In this document: positions 53,378 through 62,952 of the stretch, piece by piece
Position numbering within the stretch: the first letter of the stretch is position 1
Layout of the letters: each line of letters opens with the position of its first letter
Assembly (NCBI GenBank): GCA_942493245.1
Contig: OW818685.1
Span: 3,782,001 to 3,846,000 of the forward strand
Source of the DNA: DAOPYU01 sp942493245
Lineage (GTDB): Bacteria > Sumerlaeota > Sumerlaeia > UBA8349
DNA length: 64,000 nt
Direction of reading: 5' to 3'
The notes under the pieces: generated by a model
Database searches by the model: none
What the model saw: only the letters and a program-made list of their open reading frames with translations
What the model was told of the DNA's origin: nothing
Position numbers and translations under genes: made by a program

Positions 53378-56300
53378 TTAATTTCCGCACTCTCCATCGA
53401 TGGCCTTTCCATATTCACTATTCAACGCCTCTCGGACTCTGACAGCCAAGTCTCTTTGTGAGAAAGGCTTCTGGATAAAAAACACCCCTTCGTTCACCAC
53501 CCCATGGTGAGCGATGATATCGGCTGTGTATCCCGACATGAAAAGGCACTTGAGGTCTGGATTGAAAGACCCCAGTCTTTGGGCCAGATCCTGTCCGCTC
53601 ATTTCGGGCATGACTATGTCGGTCATGAGCAGGTGGATCTGGCCAATGTATTCCCGGGCCAGACGGATGGCTTCGCCCGGTGTGTTTGAGGCCAATACAG
53701 TGTAACCTTGTCTTTCGAGTTGCATCGTGGTCAGTTTCAGAATGGCCGACTCGTCCTCCACCAGCAGGATCGTCTCATACCCTCGACCCGCCGGTAATGC
53801 CACTCCGTTTTTTCGCTGCTGCTCGACCTCGCCCATGTGCCGAGGCAGATTGATCCAGAAGGTCGTCCCCTGGCCCGGCTCGCTGTACACGTCTAAAAAT
53901 CCGTTGTTCTGCTTGACGATGCCGTAAACCGTCGCCAGTCCCAGTCCAGTGCCCTTCCCCATTTCCTTGGTTGTGAAGAAAGGCTCGAAGATGTGGAGCT
54001 GCGTCTCCCGGTCCATCCCGCAACCGGTATCGCTCACTGCAAGCTTCACATATTCCCCGGGCACATAGTCTGTATGAGCGGCGCAGTAGTCCTCGTCGAG
54101 AATACTGTTTTCCGTCTTAATGGTAATCTGGCCGATGTCGGCGATGGCGTCGCGAGCGTTGACGCAAAGGTTGGCCAGGATCTGATCAATCTGCGACGGG
54201 TCCACCTTAACCGGCCACAGATTCTGACCCGGCTGCCAGATGAGATTCATGTTCTCGCCGATGAGGCGTTCTAACATCCTGAGCATGCCCGTCACGGTCT
54301 CGTTGATGTTAAGTACCTTGGGTACAACGGTCTGTTTTCGGGCAAAGGCCAGCAGTTGACGCGTGAGGTCGGCGGAACGCTCCGCAGCCTTGCGGATTTG
54401 CTCCAGGTCGGCATGGAGCGGCTGCGTCGGGTCCACCTGATCCAGGGCAATTTCCGCGTGCCCCAGGATGACACTGAGCATATTGTTGAAGTCGTGGGCC
54501 ACGCCACCGGCCAGTCGGCCCACCGCTTCCATTTTTTGCGACTGCTGCAACTGGGATTCCAACGAGAGTTTCTCGGTGATATCCTCAACGAGTTCGATAG
54601 CCGCCGTAACCTCATCCGCCGCGTTGAAGACGGGGAAAGAAACAATGCGGTAAGTATGATCGATCCCAGCCTGCGGAATTTGTCTCGTAATTTCATGGAT
54701 CAATCGGTCTAGCAACGTCCTGCTGGTCGGGCAGTAATCGCACGGCCCGTCGGGCAGCGGCTCGCCCAACATTTGGCAACAGTGCGAGTGGCGCCCCAGA
54801 TTGATGGCGGGGAACCACTCGCGCATGCGGCGGTTCAGTTCGAGAATCTCCATTTGAGGACTGACGAGCGCCACGCCGATACCAATATTGTCCAGAATGC
54901 TGCGCGTCTTGGCCTCGCTCTCGCACAACGCCACCTCCACTTTTTTACGCTCAGTAATGTCGGTAAACATTCCAAAAGCCCCTTGGAAATTTTTCGCCTC
55001 GTCCTGAATGGGCACGGCGGAAGCCAGCGTCCAAATCTCCCGTCCATTCTTGTGGCGGTAGCGGCGTTCGTAATGTTCGGACATCCCCGATTGACGGTTT
55101 TTCATTTTTTGATAGTGGTCGGGCAGATCCTCCTCAAACATAAAATCAGTTACCGGATGTCCAATCATTTCTTCGCAGGAATAACCCAGCATTTCGGTCA
55201 TCTGAGGATTGACAAAAACGGTCAGCGTATCCGGACCAAGGAACCAGATGCCTTCGCTGGATGTCTCTATAATACTCCGGTACTTCGCTTCGCTTGCCTG
55301 CAAATCGCGGTGTGCCAACAAACTGCTTAAACCATCCGAGAGGCGTCGGCCAATTTCTTGAAGCATTTTTTCTTCACTGGAAGTCCACACCCGCGCGTAA
55401 GAGCACTGGTGGATGCCAAATTGCCAGGGCTTGCCCAGTTTGGGGTAAATAGCAATCGACATATAAGAAAGGAAGTTAAACCGCTCCGCAACTTCTTTTG
55501 GCAACGGATGTTTTGTTTCGGGACCAAATTTTACCGGACGTTCCGAGGCAAGCACTTCGCGATACGTCCGTGCAAGGTCCGGGTCTATCGGCATCTCCAG
55601 TCCCAGGACATTGGCGCCAGGGTATTCCGGCTTGGTGCGCTCCATGGGCACACTCCATGTAGCCGCCTCGGGATCAAGGGGATAGGTGAGAAATGCCCGG
55701 TCGCAATCGAAAATAGAAAGCGTTACATCCAACGTGTTGCTCAACATCTGCTCAAAATCATTCGTTTCTTGTATGGCCCGGTTGATCCTGTCCATGTTTT
55801 CAAAGAAGCGGAGGTTGGCCAAACGCTCCTCTTCCGCCTGTTTGCGTTCCGTGATGTCAAAATTGACGCCTGTCATGCGCAAGGCGTTGCCGTCCGTATC
55901 CCGCACCACCAGCCCATACGCCTTGAGGTAGTGGATACTCCCATCCGGCCACACCACGCGGAACTCCGTGTCGTATTCTGCTTCCCCGATCCGCGCCAGC
56001 CTCGATACCTCGTCGCAGAGGGCGCGGTCATCGGGATGCAGTCCTTGCAGCCAGGCCTCATAAGCGCCAGCAAAGTCTTCCTTTCTGAGACCATAGAGCG
56101 CGTACATCCTGTCGTCCCAAAGCAGTTCGTTTTTCTGAATGTCCCAGTCCCAGACCCCCAGACGGGCGGCATGGGCGGCCAGGGTGAACCGCTCGTTCAT
56201 CCGGCGAATGTCTTCATCCGCCCGCTTGCGGTCGGTGATGTCCATTATATTTCCGATTAAGCGCACGATTTTGTCGTTTTCGTAAACGGGCTGGGCGTTT

Positions 56301-58108
56301 GTGCGTATCCAAAGAGCGTTCCCCTGGTATGTCGTGAAGGGGAACTCCAGGTCATAGGCCACCCCCTCTTCAACTGCGCGTCGGAATGCCTCCTGAATGA
56401 TCGGTCGATCTTCCAGTCGGTAACATTTCAGGCTTTCTTGAAGATGGTCTATGCTGGGGTCGTCTGGAATCTCATGGATACGATACAGTTGGTCGGTCCA
56501 GAAAAACTGACCCGACGCGACGTCGAATTCCCAGCCGCCCACTTTGCTCAGGCGTTGCGTGGCGTTCAGCAGCGCCTCGCTTTTCTGCAGGGCAGCCTCC
56601 GCCCGCTTGCGCGTGGTGATGTCGCGGGCAATGGTCATCACGCTTGCAACGCGGCCCTCGCGGTCCAGTTCCGGGAAGGCGTACATGTTGTAGCAGCGAT
56701 CCGGGTTGTCCGCCCTGGGCCACAGCACGTCAACAGCCTCGGCAACGCCGCTGTCGAGCACCCGGCGCAGCAGGCTTTGCAGAATCGTCGCACTGGCTGC
56801 GGGCAACGGCGAACGTTGCATGGGCGCGGCGCCGATCACTTCCTCGTAGGGTATATTAACCTCCCTGAGGCAGGCTGGGTTGATGTAGGTGCGTTTGCAC
56901 TCCCGGTTGTAGCGAACAATAATGTCCGGCGAGTTCTCAACCAGGGCGCGGAATACTTCCTGGGCTTCAAAGAGCGCCTCCTCTGCCCGTTTACGCTCGG
57001 CGCGGGTGCGCAAAACGGTGATACCAAACGCCAGATCGCCGGACATTTCCTTGAGAATGCGAAGTTCATCCGGGGTAAAGGCGTTGGGTTCCACAGAGTA
57101 AATGCTGAGAACGCCAAATACATCCGCATCTTCATTCTTCAGGGGAAGGGCGATGGCGGAGTGGTAGCCGCGCTGCAAGGCGTTTTCGCGCCACGGGGCC
57201 ATGCAGGGGTCCGTAGAAAAATCCTGAATATAGACAACCTCACCGCTCCGAATGGCCGATCCTTCCGGGCCGCGTCCGCGGTCCGTTTCGTCCGACCAAC
57301 TCAACTTCGCGTCTGCGACATAGCCGCTATCATACCCGCCCCAAGCGACGGGATGCACCGTTTTTTCTGTATCGCGCTCGGCATACCCCACCCATGCCAG
57401 ACGGTAACCTGCTTCGTCGCAAATGATGCGGCAGACCTCATTGAGCAAGGTCTGCTCGTCCTCCGCTCGCATTAGCGCCTGGTTGCAATTGCTGATGGCC
57501 TGCAGTTCGCGGTTCAGCCGACGTTGCGCCTCTTGCGCCATTTTTTCATCTTCCAGTATGCTCAACAGGGCGCTCCGGGAACTTTCCGCCTCGCAGAGCA
57601 AAGACTGGATTTGCTGCGCATTCTTCCGCAGTTCCTCATTGGCTTGTTGCAGATCGTCGGTGCGCTCGGCGACTTTCTCCTCCAAGGTTTCGTTAGCCGC
57701 GCGGAATTCCCGCTCCAGACGACTGATGGTAACATGCGTACGAACTCGAGCCAGCAATTCCTCTGCAGCTATCGGTTTGATGAGATAATCGACCGCGCCG
57801 AGTCCAAATCCCTTGACCTTGTCAAAGGTATCTGAAAGCGCAGAGAGGAAAATTACGGGGATCTCGCGCGTGCATTCCTGTTCCTTCAGTCGCCGACAGG
57901 TTTCGTAGCCATCCATCCCCTGCATCATGACATCCAGCAAAATAAGATCTGGCATAACCAGTTCCGCGCGTTGCAGTGCTTTCTCGCCACTGGTTGCGAT
58001 GGCAACGCGATAGCCCGCCCCCTCCAATCCCGCCTGCACGACGCCAATGGTTCCGGGCGTGTCATCTACCAGAAGAATGGTTATGTGGTTATTCGCTTCC
58101 ACTGTCAT
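53378..58108 (-). CDS. 1576-aa hybrid histidine kinase (REC-GAF-PAS3-GAF-PAS2-HisKA-HATPase-REC)
   Basis: A soluble multi-sensor kinase. Receiver (about 9-125; ILLVDDTPG, LLDVMMQGMDG, IKPI), coiled coil (about 130-210), GAF (about 215-400), PAS (400-520), PAS (530-645), PAS (655-770), GAF (780-940), PAS (960-1080), PAS (1085-1200) with HSHCCQML and PCDYCP cysteines, HisKA with GGVAHDFNNMLSVILGHAEI, HATPase (NLCVNARDA, DTGCGMD, GTGLGLATVYG), and a C-terminal receiver (ILLVEDESA, LMTDIVMPEMSG, IQKPFS). Two receivers and seven sensory modules suggest integration of several signals. ATG 58108 has GGAGAGG 8 nt upstream and overlaps the preceding gene by 20 bp; the extension to 58264 is discounted. 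It ends beside IS remnants. Confidence 0.93.
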   Translation of the reverse strand: MTVEANNHITILLVDDTPGTIGVVQAGLEGAGYRVAIATSGEKALQRAELVMPDLILLDVMMQGMDGYETCRRLKEQECTREIPVIFLSALSDTFDKVKGFGLGAVDYLIKPIAAEELLARVRTHVTISRLEREFRAANETLEEKVAERTDDLQQANEELRKNAQQIQSLLCEAESSRSALLSILEDEKMAQEAQRRLNRELQAISNCNQALMRAEDEQTLLNEVCRIICDEAGYRLAWVGYAERDTEKTVHPVAWGGYDSGYVADAKLSWSDETDRGRGPEGSAIRSGEVVYIQDFSTDPCMAPWRENALQRGYHSAIALPLKNEDADVFGVLSIYSVEPNAFTPDELRILKEMSGDLAFGITVLRTRAERKRAEEALFEAQEVFRALVENSPDIIVRYNRECKRTYINPACLREVNIPYEEVIGAAPMQRSPLPAASATILQSLLRRVLDSGVAEAVDVLWPRADNPDRCYNMYAFPELDREGRVASVMTIARDITTRKRAEAALQKSEALLNATQRLSKVGGWEFDVASGQFFWTDQLYRIHEIPDDPSIDHLQESLKCYRLEDRPIIQEAFRRAVEEGVAYDLEFPFTTYQGNALWIRTNAQPVYENDKIVRLIGNIMDITDRKRADEDIRRMNERFTLAAHAARLGVWDWDIQKNELLWDDRMYALYGLRKEDFAGAYEAWLQGLHPDDRALCDEVSRLARIGEAEYDTEFRVVWPDGSIHYLKAYGLVVRDTDGNALRMTGVNFDITERKQAEEERLANLRFFENMDRINRAIQETNDFEQMLSNTLDVTLSIFDCDRAFLTYPLDPEAATWSVPMERTKPEYPGANVLGLEMPIDPDLARTYREVLASERPVKFGPETKHPLPKEVAERFNFLSYMSIAIYPKLGKPWQFGIHQCSYARVWTSSEEKMLQEIGRRLSDGLSSLLAHRDLQASEAKYRSIIETSSEGIWFLGPDTLTVFVNPQMTEMLGYSCEEMIGHPVTDFMFEEDLPDHYQKMKNRQSGMSEHYERRYRHKNGREIWTLASAVPIQDEAKNFQGAFGMFTDITERKKVEVALCESEAKTRSILDNIGIGVALVSPQMEILELNRRMREWFPAINLGRHSHCCQMLGEPLPDGPCDYCPTSRTLLDRLIHEITRQIPQAGIDHTYRIVSFPVFNAADEVTAAIELVEDITEKLSLESQLQQSQKMEAVGRLAGGVAHDFNNMLSVILGHAEIALDQVDPTQPLHADLEQIRKAAERSADLTRQLLAFARKQTVVPKVLNINETVTGMLRMLERLIGENMNLIWQPGQNLWPVKVDPSQIDQILANLCVNARDAIADIGQITIKTENSILDEDYCAAHTDYVPGEYVKLAVSDTGCGMDRETQLHIFEPFFTTKEMGKGTGLGLATVYGIVKQNNGFLDVYSEPGQGTTFWINLPRHMGEVEQQRKNGVALPAGRGYETILLVEDESAILKLTTMQLERQGYTVLASNTPGEAIRLAREYIGQIHLLMTDIVMPEMSGQDLAQRLGSFNPDLKCLFMSGYTADIIAHHGVVNEGVFFIQKPFSQRDLAVRVREALNSEYGKAIDGECGN

Positions 58109-60458
58109 TCCGAGCCTCTCCAAACTGATCAAGATAGGCAACAATTCCATCGTCATCGTAGTACATCGCCAACTTTTGAATTTGCTGACAAAAGGCACCA
58201 TAGGCGGCATCCTTTGCCAGTTCTCCGAGTTGGCATTCCAGTTTCCAGAATTCGCCGCGTTCAACCGTTTGCCGCAGGATTTTCAGCATTTCCGGGGGCG
58301 GAACCGCATTCTCTCCAAAGTTCACGGTCTCATCTGTCTCGCAGACGTCAGGAAGGGCAACATCCCATTCAATCTGAAGCAGCCGACCGATGGTTGGCAA
58401 CAATTCCGCGATCTGAACCGGCTTTCCAAGAAAACCGTCGCAGGCCGCCGTGAACGCCTTTTTCCGCTCACTGTCCGTAACCGTCGCAGAAACACCGACT
58501 ATGCGTATCCCATCCAGTTCCGTATGCTGGCGCATCTTCCGGGCGGTTTCCACACCATCCATCTCCGGCATTACCAGGTCCAGCAGCACCAAATCCGGTG
58601 GCTGCTCCAACGCCAGTTGCACAGCGTCCCAACCGTTCCAGGCAGTCTGTACCTCAAATCCGAGGGGCTCGAGGAGATCCTTCAACAACCCGGCATTGGT
58701 GGGGTTATCGTCCACCACCAGGACGCGTTTGCGCTCGCCACGGTAGCCGCAAATTTTTCCCCAGTTCGATTCCGCAACCTGTTCGACCGAGGTTGCGGCC
58801 GATAATGGCGCGAAAAATCGGAATGTGCTGCCTTGTCCAAACTGGCTTTCCACCGTTACATTTCCACCCATCAGCGTCGCAAGCCGCCGGGTGATTGTCA
58901 ACCCCAACCCAGTGCCCTCGCGCCCCTGTGCCTCCGGTGTGAGTTGCGTAAACGGCTCGAAAATGGATTGCAACTTCTCGGACGGGATGCCAATGCCGGT
59001 ATCGGCGACCTCGCAGATGAGCAAGCCTCCGTCCTGCGCGTCATATTGGACGCGCAAGGTTACGTTGCCACACTGCGTGAACTTGACGGCATTGGTCAGA
59101 AGATTCAGCAGCACCTGACGGACGCGACGCTCGTCGCCGCGAACGCAGTCTGGGAGTGGCGAACATATTTCGTAACGCAATTCCAAGTCCTTCTGCTCGG
59201 CTTTGATCCGGGTAATTTCCACCACCTGTTCCAGAAAATGCAACAGGCTGAACGGCGCCTCCACCAGTTCCAATTTCTGGGCTTCGATCTTGCTGATGTC
59301 CAAAACATCGCCGATCAGGGTAAGCAGGTGTTCGCCACTCGCGTACATCACATCCAATTGCTGCCGCTGGCGCTCCGTAAGGTTGCTCTGCGGCTTGAGA
59401 ATCTGCGCATACCCCAAAATCGCGTTCAGCGGCGTCCGCAATTCATGGCTCATGCTGGCCAGGAAAACGCTTTTGGCCTGGTTGGCCACTTCCGCCCGCT
59501 CCTTGGCCAATGACAGTTCTGCCGTTCTATCGGCAACGCGCTGTTCGAGCTCCTCGTTGAGTTTGCGGACTTCCTCCTCGGCCCGCCTGCGTTCAGACAC
59601 CTCCGCCTCCAAGGAAGCGGTCCGTTCCCGCACCTGTTCCTCCAGCGTGTCCTGAGTTTTTCGCAACGCTTCTTCGGTCTGTTTCAAGTCTCTGAAAACA
59701 AGTTGGAAAGGCTCTTTGAGACCGGTTACGAGTATCGCCCGGTAAAGGAGGTAGAAGGCCGCCAGTTTGGCAATGTGGCCAAGTTTGTTGGCGACGTCGT
59801 ACATACTGACAAAGGCGGTGAAGCAAAGTTCCGAGACAATGGTGCAAACGATGGATGCGACAATGAGAAAAAAGATCTTGTTATTGAAATGTTTTCGTTG
59901 CCTGGAAAAAAGATACAGGGAAACGAGAAGGAGACCGCTTATGACGTACTCGCTCCCCTTTTTGAACTGGGTGAGTCCCTTGCCCTTGACGATACAATCA
60001 GGAAAATGGCCGGAATAGATCAGAGCCAGTAGCAAGAGAACAGCCGCCGTATATCCTCCGAAAACGGCGAGATTGTTCATCTTGCGCCGCATAACGAGCG
60101 GGGCGGCAAGGATGGTGGCGGTCTGCAGATAGCGCGCCGCGAGCCAAAGTTGGGGGGCCAGGTTGTCTCCGTATCCGGCGAACACGGTCATTCCCTGAAA
60201 GGAAAAGGTGTGAAGCAGATCGATAAACGCGCAAAAGGCGTAGCCGATGCCGAGCAGGCGGAGACAGTTGTTTTCGAGGTATTCGCGCGTGTTCCAGACG
60301 AGGGTGAACATGGCAAAGGCGATGGCAACGCTGACAATCTCGACAAGCCCGTGGAACAGGAGGTAGGTATAGTTGCCACTCAAGTATATCCCCAGGGCAA
60401 CTGCCATAATGCCAACAGTGGAAGAAATCCTTTCGGAACGCTTGTTGTCAAGTATCAT
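58089..60458 (-). CDS. MASE3 hybrid sensor histidine kinase
   Basis: A 789-residue membrane kinase. An N-terminal MASE3 sensory domain of about seven helices (GNYTYLLFHGLVEIVSVAIA, LLGIGYAFCAFIDLLHTFSF) is followed by a signalling coiled coil (about 250-325), HisKA (SMSHELRTPLNAILGYAQIL), HATPase (NLLTNAVKFT, DTGIGIP, GTGLGLTI), a receiver (VLVVDDNPTNAGLL, LLDLVMPEMDG, GKPV) and a short helical tail (about 715-789) that might be an HPt-like module but lacks a recognised His motif. MASE3 is a predicted membrane sensor of unknown ligand. Start: ATG 60458 follows AGGCG by 6 nt; ATG 60473 is also in frame without a good ribosome site. Confidence 0.9.
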   Translation of the reverse strand: MILDNKRSERISSTVGIMAVALGIYLSGNYTYLLFHGLVEIVSVAIAFAMFTLVWNTREYLENNCLRLLGIGYAFCAFIDLLHTFSFQGMTVFAGYGDNLAPQLWLAARYLQTATILAAPLVMRRKMNNLAVFGGYTAAVLLLLALIYSGHFPDCIVKGKGLTQFKKGSEYVISGLLLVSLYLFSRQRKHFNNKIFFLIVASIVCTIVSELCFTAFVSMYDVANKLGHIAKLAAFYLLYRAILVTGLKEPFQLVFRDLKQTEEALRKTQDTLEEQVRERTASLEAEVSERRRAEEEVRKLNEELEQRVADRTAELSLAKERAEVANQAKSVFLASMSHELRTPLNAILGYAQILKPQSNLTERQRQQLDVMYASGEHLLTLIGDVLDISKIEAQKLELVEAPFSLLHFLEQVVEITRIKAEQKDLELRYEICSPLPDCVRGDERRVRQVLLNLLTNAVKFTQCGNVTLRVQYDAQDGGLLICEVADTGIGIPSEKLQSIFEPFTQLTPEAQGREGTGLGLTITRRLATLMGGNVTVESQFGQGSTFRFFAPLSAATSVEQVAESNWGKICGYRGERKRVLVVDDNPTNAGLLKDLLEPLGFEVQTAWNGWDAVQLALEQPPDLVLLDLVMPEMDGVETARKMRQHTELDGIRIVGVSATVTDSERKKAFTAACDGFLGKPVQIAELLPTIGRLLQIEWDVALPDVCETDETVNFGENAVPPPEMLKILRQTVERGEFWKLECQLGELAKDAAYGAFCQQIQKLAMYYDDDGIVAYLDQFGEARNDSGSE

Positions 60459-60499
60459 ACCATCGCCTATCATTCTGCATCAGTATCATACCATCACCT
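60451..60499 (-). repeat. 18-bp direct repeats around the MASE3 start
   Basis: AGTATCATACCATCGCCT at 60451-60468 and 60482-60499 (17 of 18 identical, 31 bp apart). On the minus strand each copy reads AGG.GATGGTATG, a ribosome site plus ATG. The downstream one is the MASE3 kinase start; the upstream one opens a 13-codon leader. Confidence 0.75.
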
Positions 60500-60611
60500 C
60501 GCTATACCGCATGAGAGTCGTTGTTCGGATCATGCGGACCTTCCCAATACACTGAAGTATTCATTTCTTACCACTGCTGTCCAAGATAAATTCGGTGTCT
60601 CTGCAAATTCA

Positions 60612-60644
60612 GACTCTGCGATTTTTCTCTGCGCCCTCCGCAGT
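60612..60644 (-). repeat. short purine-rich repeat
   Basis: On the minus strand it reads GCGGAGGGCGCAGAG, AAAAAT and CGCAGAGTCT, with three imperfect copies of GCAGAG. It resembles dispersed GCAGAG-type repeats of environmental bacteria and lies in the 195-bp gap between two signalling genes. Confidence 0.5.
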
Positions 60645-60668
60645 GAAATTATTTGTGATTTTTCCAGG

Positions 60669-62498
60669 CTAAGTCTGGCTCTCATACCGAGGCGGTTCCC
60701 CCTGGCGCTTCAGTAGTTCATTGACCTCCCGTTTGAGTTCCTGGACGCGCCCCTCCCGGTTCAGCGTGGCGTTGTACCACTGCTGGAGTTCGTTGAGGCG
60801 CTGTTGGAGTTTTTCCTCCGCTTGTTGGCGTTTAATGCGGGTGCGCAACGCCGTGATCCCGAATGCCAGATCGCCTGCCAACTCTTCCAGGAGACGCACC
60901 TCGTCTGTGGTGAAGGTGTTTGGCTCTGTGGAGTAAATGGTGAGAATGCCAAATGTGTTTGCGCTTTCGTCCTTGAGGGGGAGGGCAATACTCGAGCGGT
61001 AGCCACGTTGTAAGGCGCTCTCGCGCCACGGGGCGGCTTTGGGTTCCGTCGCAAAATCCCGGATGCAATCGGTCTGCCCTTTCCGTATGGCAATCCCGCT
61101 GGGACCGTGCCCTCGTTCCGTGTCCGCCCAGGTGATTGCGACCTCTCCGAGATAGCCCTCCTCCACCCCGGCCCACGCCACGGGACGCACGGTTTTCGCG
61201 TCATCGTTTTCGGCATACCCCACCCAGGCCATGCGGTAGTCGGCCTCGTCGCAAATAATGCGGCAGACGGTGTCAATCAGCGACTGCTCATCCTCCGCGC
61301 GCATCAGCGCCTGGTTGCAGTCGCTGATGGCCCGCAACTCGCGGTTCAGTCGAAGCAGTTCTACCTCCGCTTGTTTGCGCTCGGTAATGTCGCGGACCAA
61401 TGCCAGGTTATAGCCCCGCCCGTTAAACTCGAAATAGTTGGCGCTTATCTCTACCGGAAAAAGATGCCCGTCCTTGGCCCTGTGCCACTCTTCAAGAGTA
61501 ATGGAGCCATTTTCTTGGAGTTCGCGCCAATGATCGTACCAGCGTTCCAGAGGACAATCCGGGTCAATATCCATGATGTTCAACCCCAGAAGTACCTCAC
61601 GGGAGTATCCCAGGACGCGACAGGCTTCCTCGTTGACATATTCAAAGCGCGCGTTTTCGTCTGTCAAAAAGGCGGCTTCATGTACATTGTTCAGGGCAAA
61701 GTTCATGAGGACAAGGTTTCGCTCCACTTCCTTGCGTTGGGAAATGTCCCGGCAGGTGTAAAGTCGCGTCCCAACATCTATGGAGACCTGCTTGACGTTT
61801 ACCAGCAGGGTGTGGATCTTGCCGTTTTTGTCCGTAATATCCCACTCGATGTTTTTGAGTTCTCGCAGCGTCTCAAATTCGCTGGGGGGGAAAATATCTT
61901 CGCCCAACAAATCCGAAACACCGGCCATTTTCTGCACTTCCTGTTGAGAATAGCCGAAGATAATATCCACATTGGGGCAGACGTACTGGAACGCGCCAGC
62001 GGCGTCCGTTATGAATACCGCGTCCGCAATATTATTCAGGACAAGACGGTGCAGTTCCTCGCTTTTGCGCAGCGCCGCCTCCGCCTGAAGACGCGCCTGG
62101 CGCTCCCTGACCTCTTCGAGCGCCCGTTCCATCGCCAGCGGAAGTCTGGCAAGCCTGTTTTTCAGCACATAGTCCGTGGCGTCCTGTTTGAGGAGTTCTA
62201 TGGCTCGTTCTTCGCCGATGGTACCGGAAATCGAAATAAACGGCACGCCGGGACAGTATGTCTTCGCCTGCACCAGCGCTTCCAGCGCGTCGAAACCGGG
62301 GATCAGGTAGTCGGCCAAGACAATATCGTACCCACCGCGCCGCAAAAATGCGGTGTATTCCTGTCCGGTCGTCACCCAATCGATCTCCAAGTAAAAACCG
62401 GCATCGATCAGGTGTTCGCGGATGATCTCGGCATCGCGCGGGGAATCTTCGAGATGCAGAATCCGCAGAGGTCTTTGGGCAAGCGTTTCATCGTTCAT
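60669..62498 (-). CDS. REC-PAS-PAS-GAF signalling protein without a kinase domain
   Basis: A 609-residue cytoplasmic protein. N-terminal receiver (LRILHLEDSPRDAEII; phospho-Asp in VLADYLIPGFDAL; conserved Lys before NRLARLP), two PAS domains (about 145-265 and 275-390), a GAF domain (about 400-570) and a C-terminal coiled coil (QLQQWYNATLNREGRVQEL-type). There is no HisKA, HATPase, GGDEF or EAL domain. It therefore cannot phosphorylate anything itself; it may deliver its signal by protein contact with the MASE3 or large hybrid kinase. The GAF domain is closely similar to the first GAF of the 1576-residue kinase. The start overlaps the upstream regulator gene by 11 bp. Confidence 0.9.
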   Translation of the reverse strand: MNDETLAQRPLRILHLEDSPRDAEIIREHLIDAGFYLEIDWVTTGQEYTAFLRRGGYDIVLADYLIPGFDALEALVQAKTYCPGVPFISISGTIGEERAIELLKQDATDYVLKNRLARLPLAMERALEEVRERQARLQAEAALRKSEELHRLVLNNIADAVFITDAAGAFQYVCPNVDIIFGYSQQEVQKMAGVSDLLGEDIFPPSEFETLRELKNIEWDITDKNGKIHTLLVNVKQVSIDVGTRLYTCRDISQRKEVERNLVLMNFALNNVHEAAFLTDENARFEYVNEEACRVLGYSREVLLGLNIMDIDPDCPLERWYDHWRELQENGSITLEEWHRAKDGHLFPVEISANYFEFNGRGYNLALVRDITERKQAEVELLRLNRELRAISDCNQALMRAEDEQSLIDTVCRIICDEADYRMAWVGYAENDDAKTVRPVAWAGVEEGYLGEVAITWADTERGHGPSGIAIRKGQTDCIRDFATEPKAAPWRESALQRGYRSSIALPLKDESANTFGILTIYSTEPNTFTTDEVRLLEELAGDLAFGITALRTRIKRQQAEEKLQQRLNELQQWYNATLNREGRVQELKREVNELLKRQGEPPRYESQT

Positions 62499-62952
62499 GG
62501 TGTGCGGGCGCTCCTTGCGTCGGTCGTTCGTTCAGCATGGCCCAGAAGACTCCAAGCTGTTTCACCGCCTCGACAAACTCTGAAAATTTCACGGGTTTAA
62601 CCACATAGGCGTTGGTTCCCAGTTCATAGCTTCGGTACAAATCCTGCTCTTCCCGAGAAGAGGTCAGCATCACCACCGGGATGAGTTTCAAGGCCGGGTC
62701 GGAGCGGATGGCTCGTAACACCTCTATGCCGTCCATGCGCGGCATTTTGATATCCAGAATCACCACCGCCGGATTCCCGGTCTGGCGCGTCTGGAATTCC
62801 CCCTGGTAACGCAGGTACTCCAGCGCCTCCACGCCGTCTTTGACGTGCGCGACCCGATTAGCCAGGTTGTAATCCGCCAGTCCCTCAATGGTCAACTCGG
62901 CATCTTTGGGGTTATCCTCCGCCAGCAGGATGGGTTGCAGTTCTTCATGCAT
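62488..62952 (-). CDS. Rcp1-like single-domain response regulator
   Basis: A 154-residue stand-alone receiver: acidic pair in LLAEDNPKDAELTI, phospho-Asp in VVILDIKMPRMDG, Thr in VVMLTSSREEQDL, Lys in VVKPVKFSEF. The length and the loop DNPKDAELT fit the Rcp1 group that partners with phytochrome-like kinases. It overlaps the kinase gene by 8 bp and the REC-PAS-PAS-GAF gene by 11 bp, so stoichiometric expression is likely. No output domain is present, so it acts through protein contact or as a phosphate relay. Confidence 0.92.
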   Translation of the reverse strand: MHEELQPILLAEDNPKDAELTIEGLADYNLANRVAHVKDGVEALEYLRYQGEFQTRQTGNPAVVILDIKMPRMDGIEVLRAIRSDPALKLIPVVMLTSSREEQDLYRSYELGTNAYVVKPVKFSEFVEAVKQLGVFWAMLNERPTQGAPAHHER

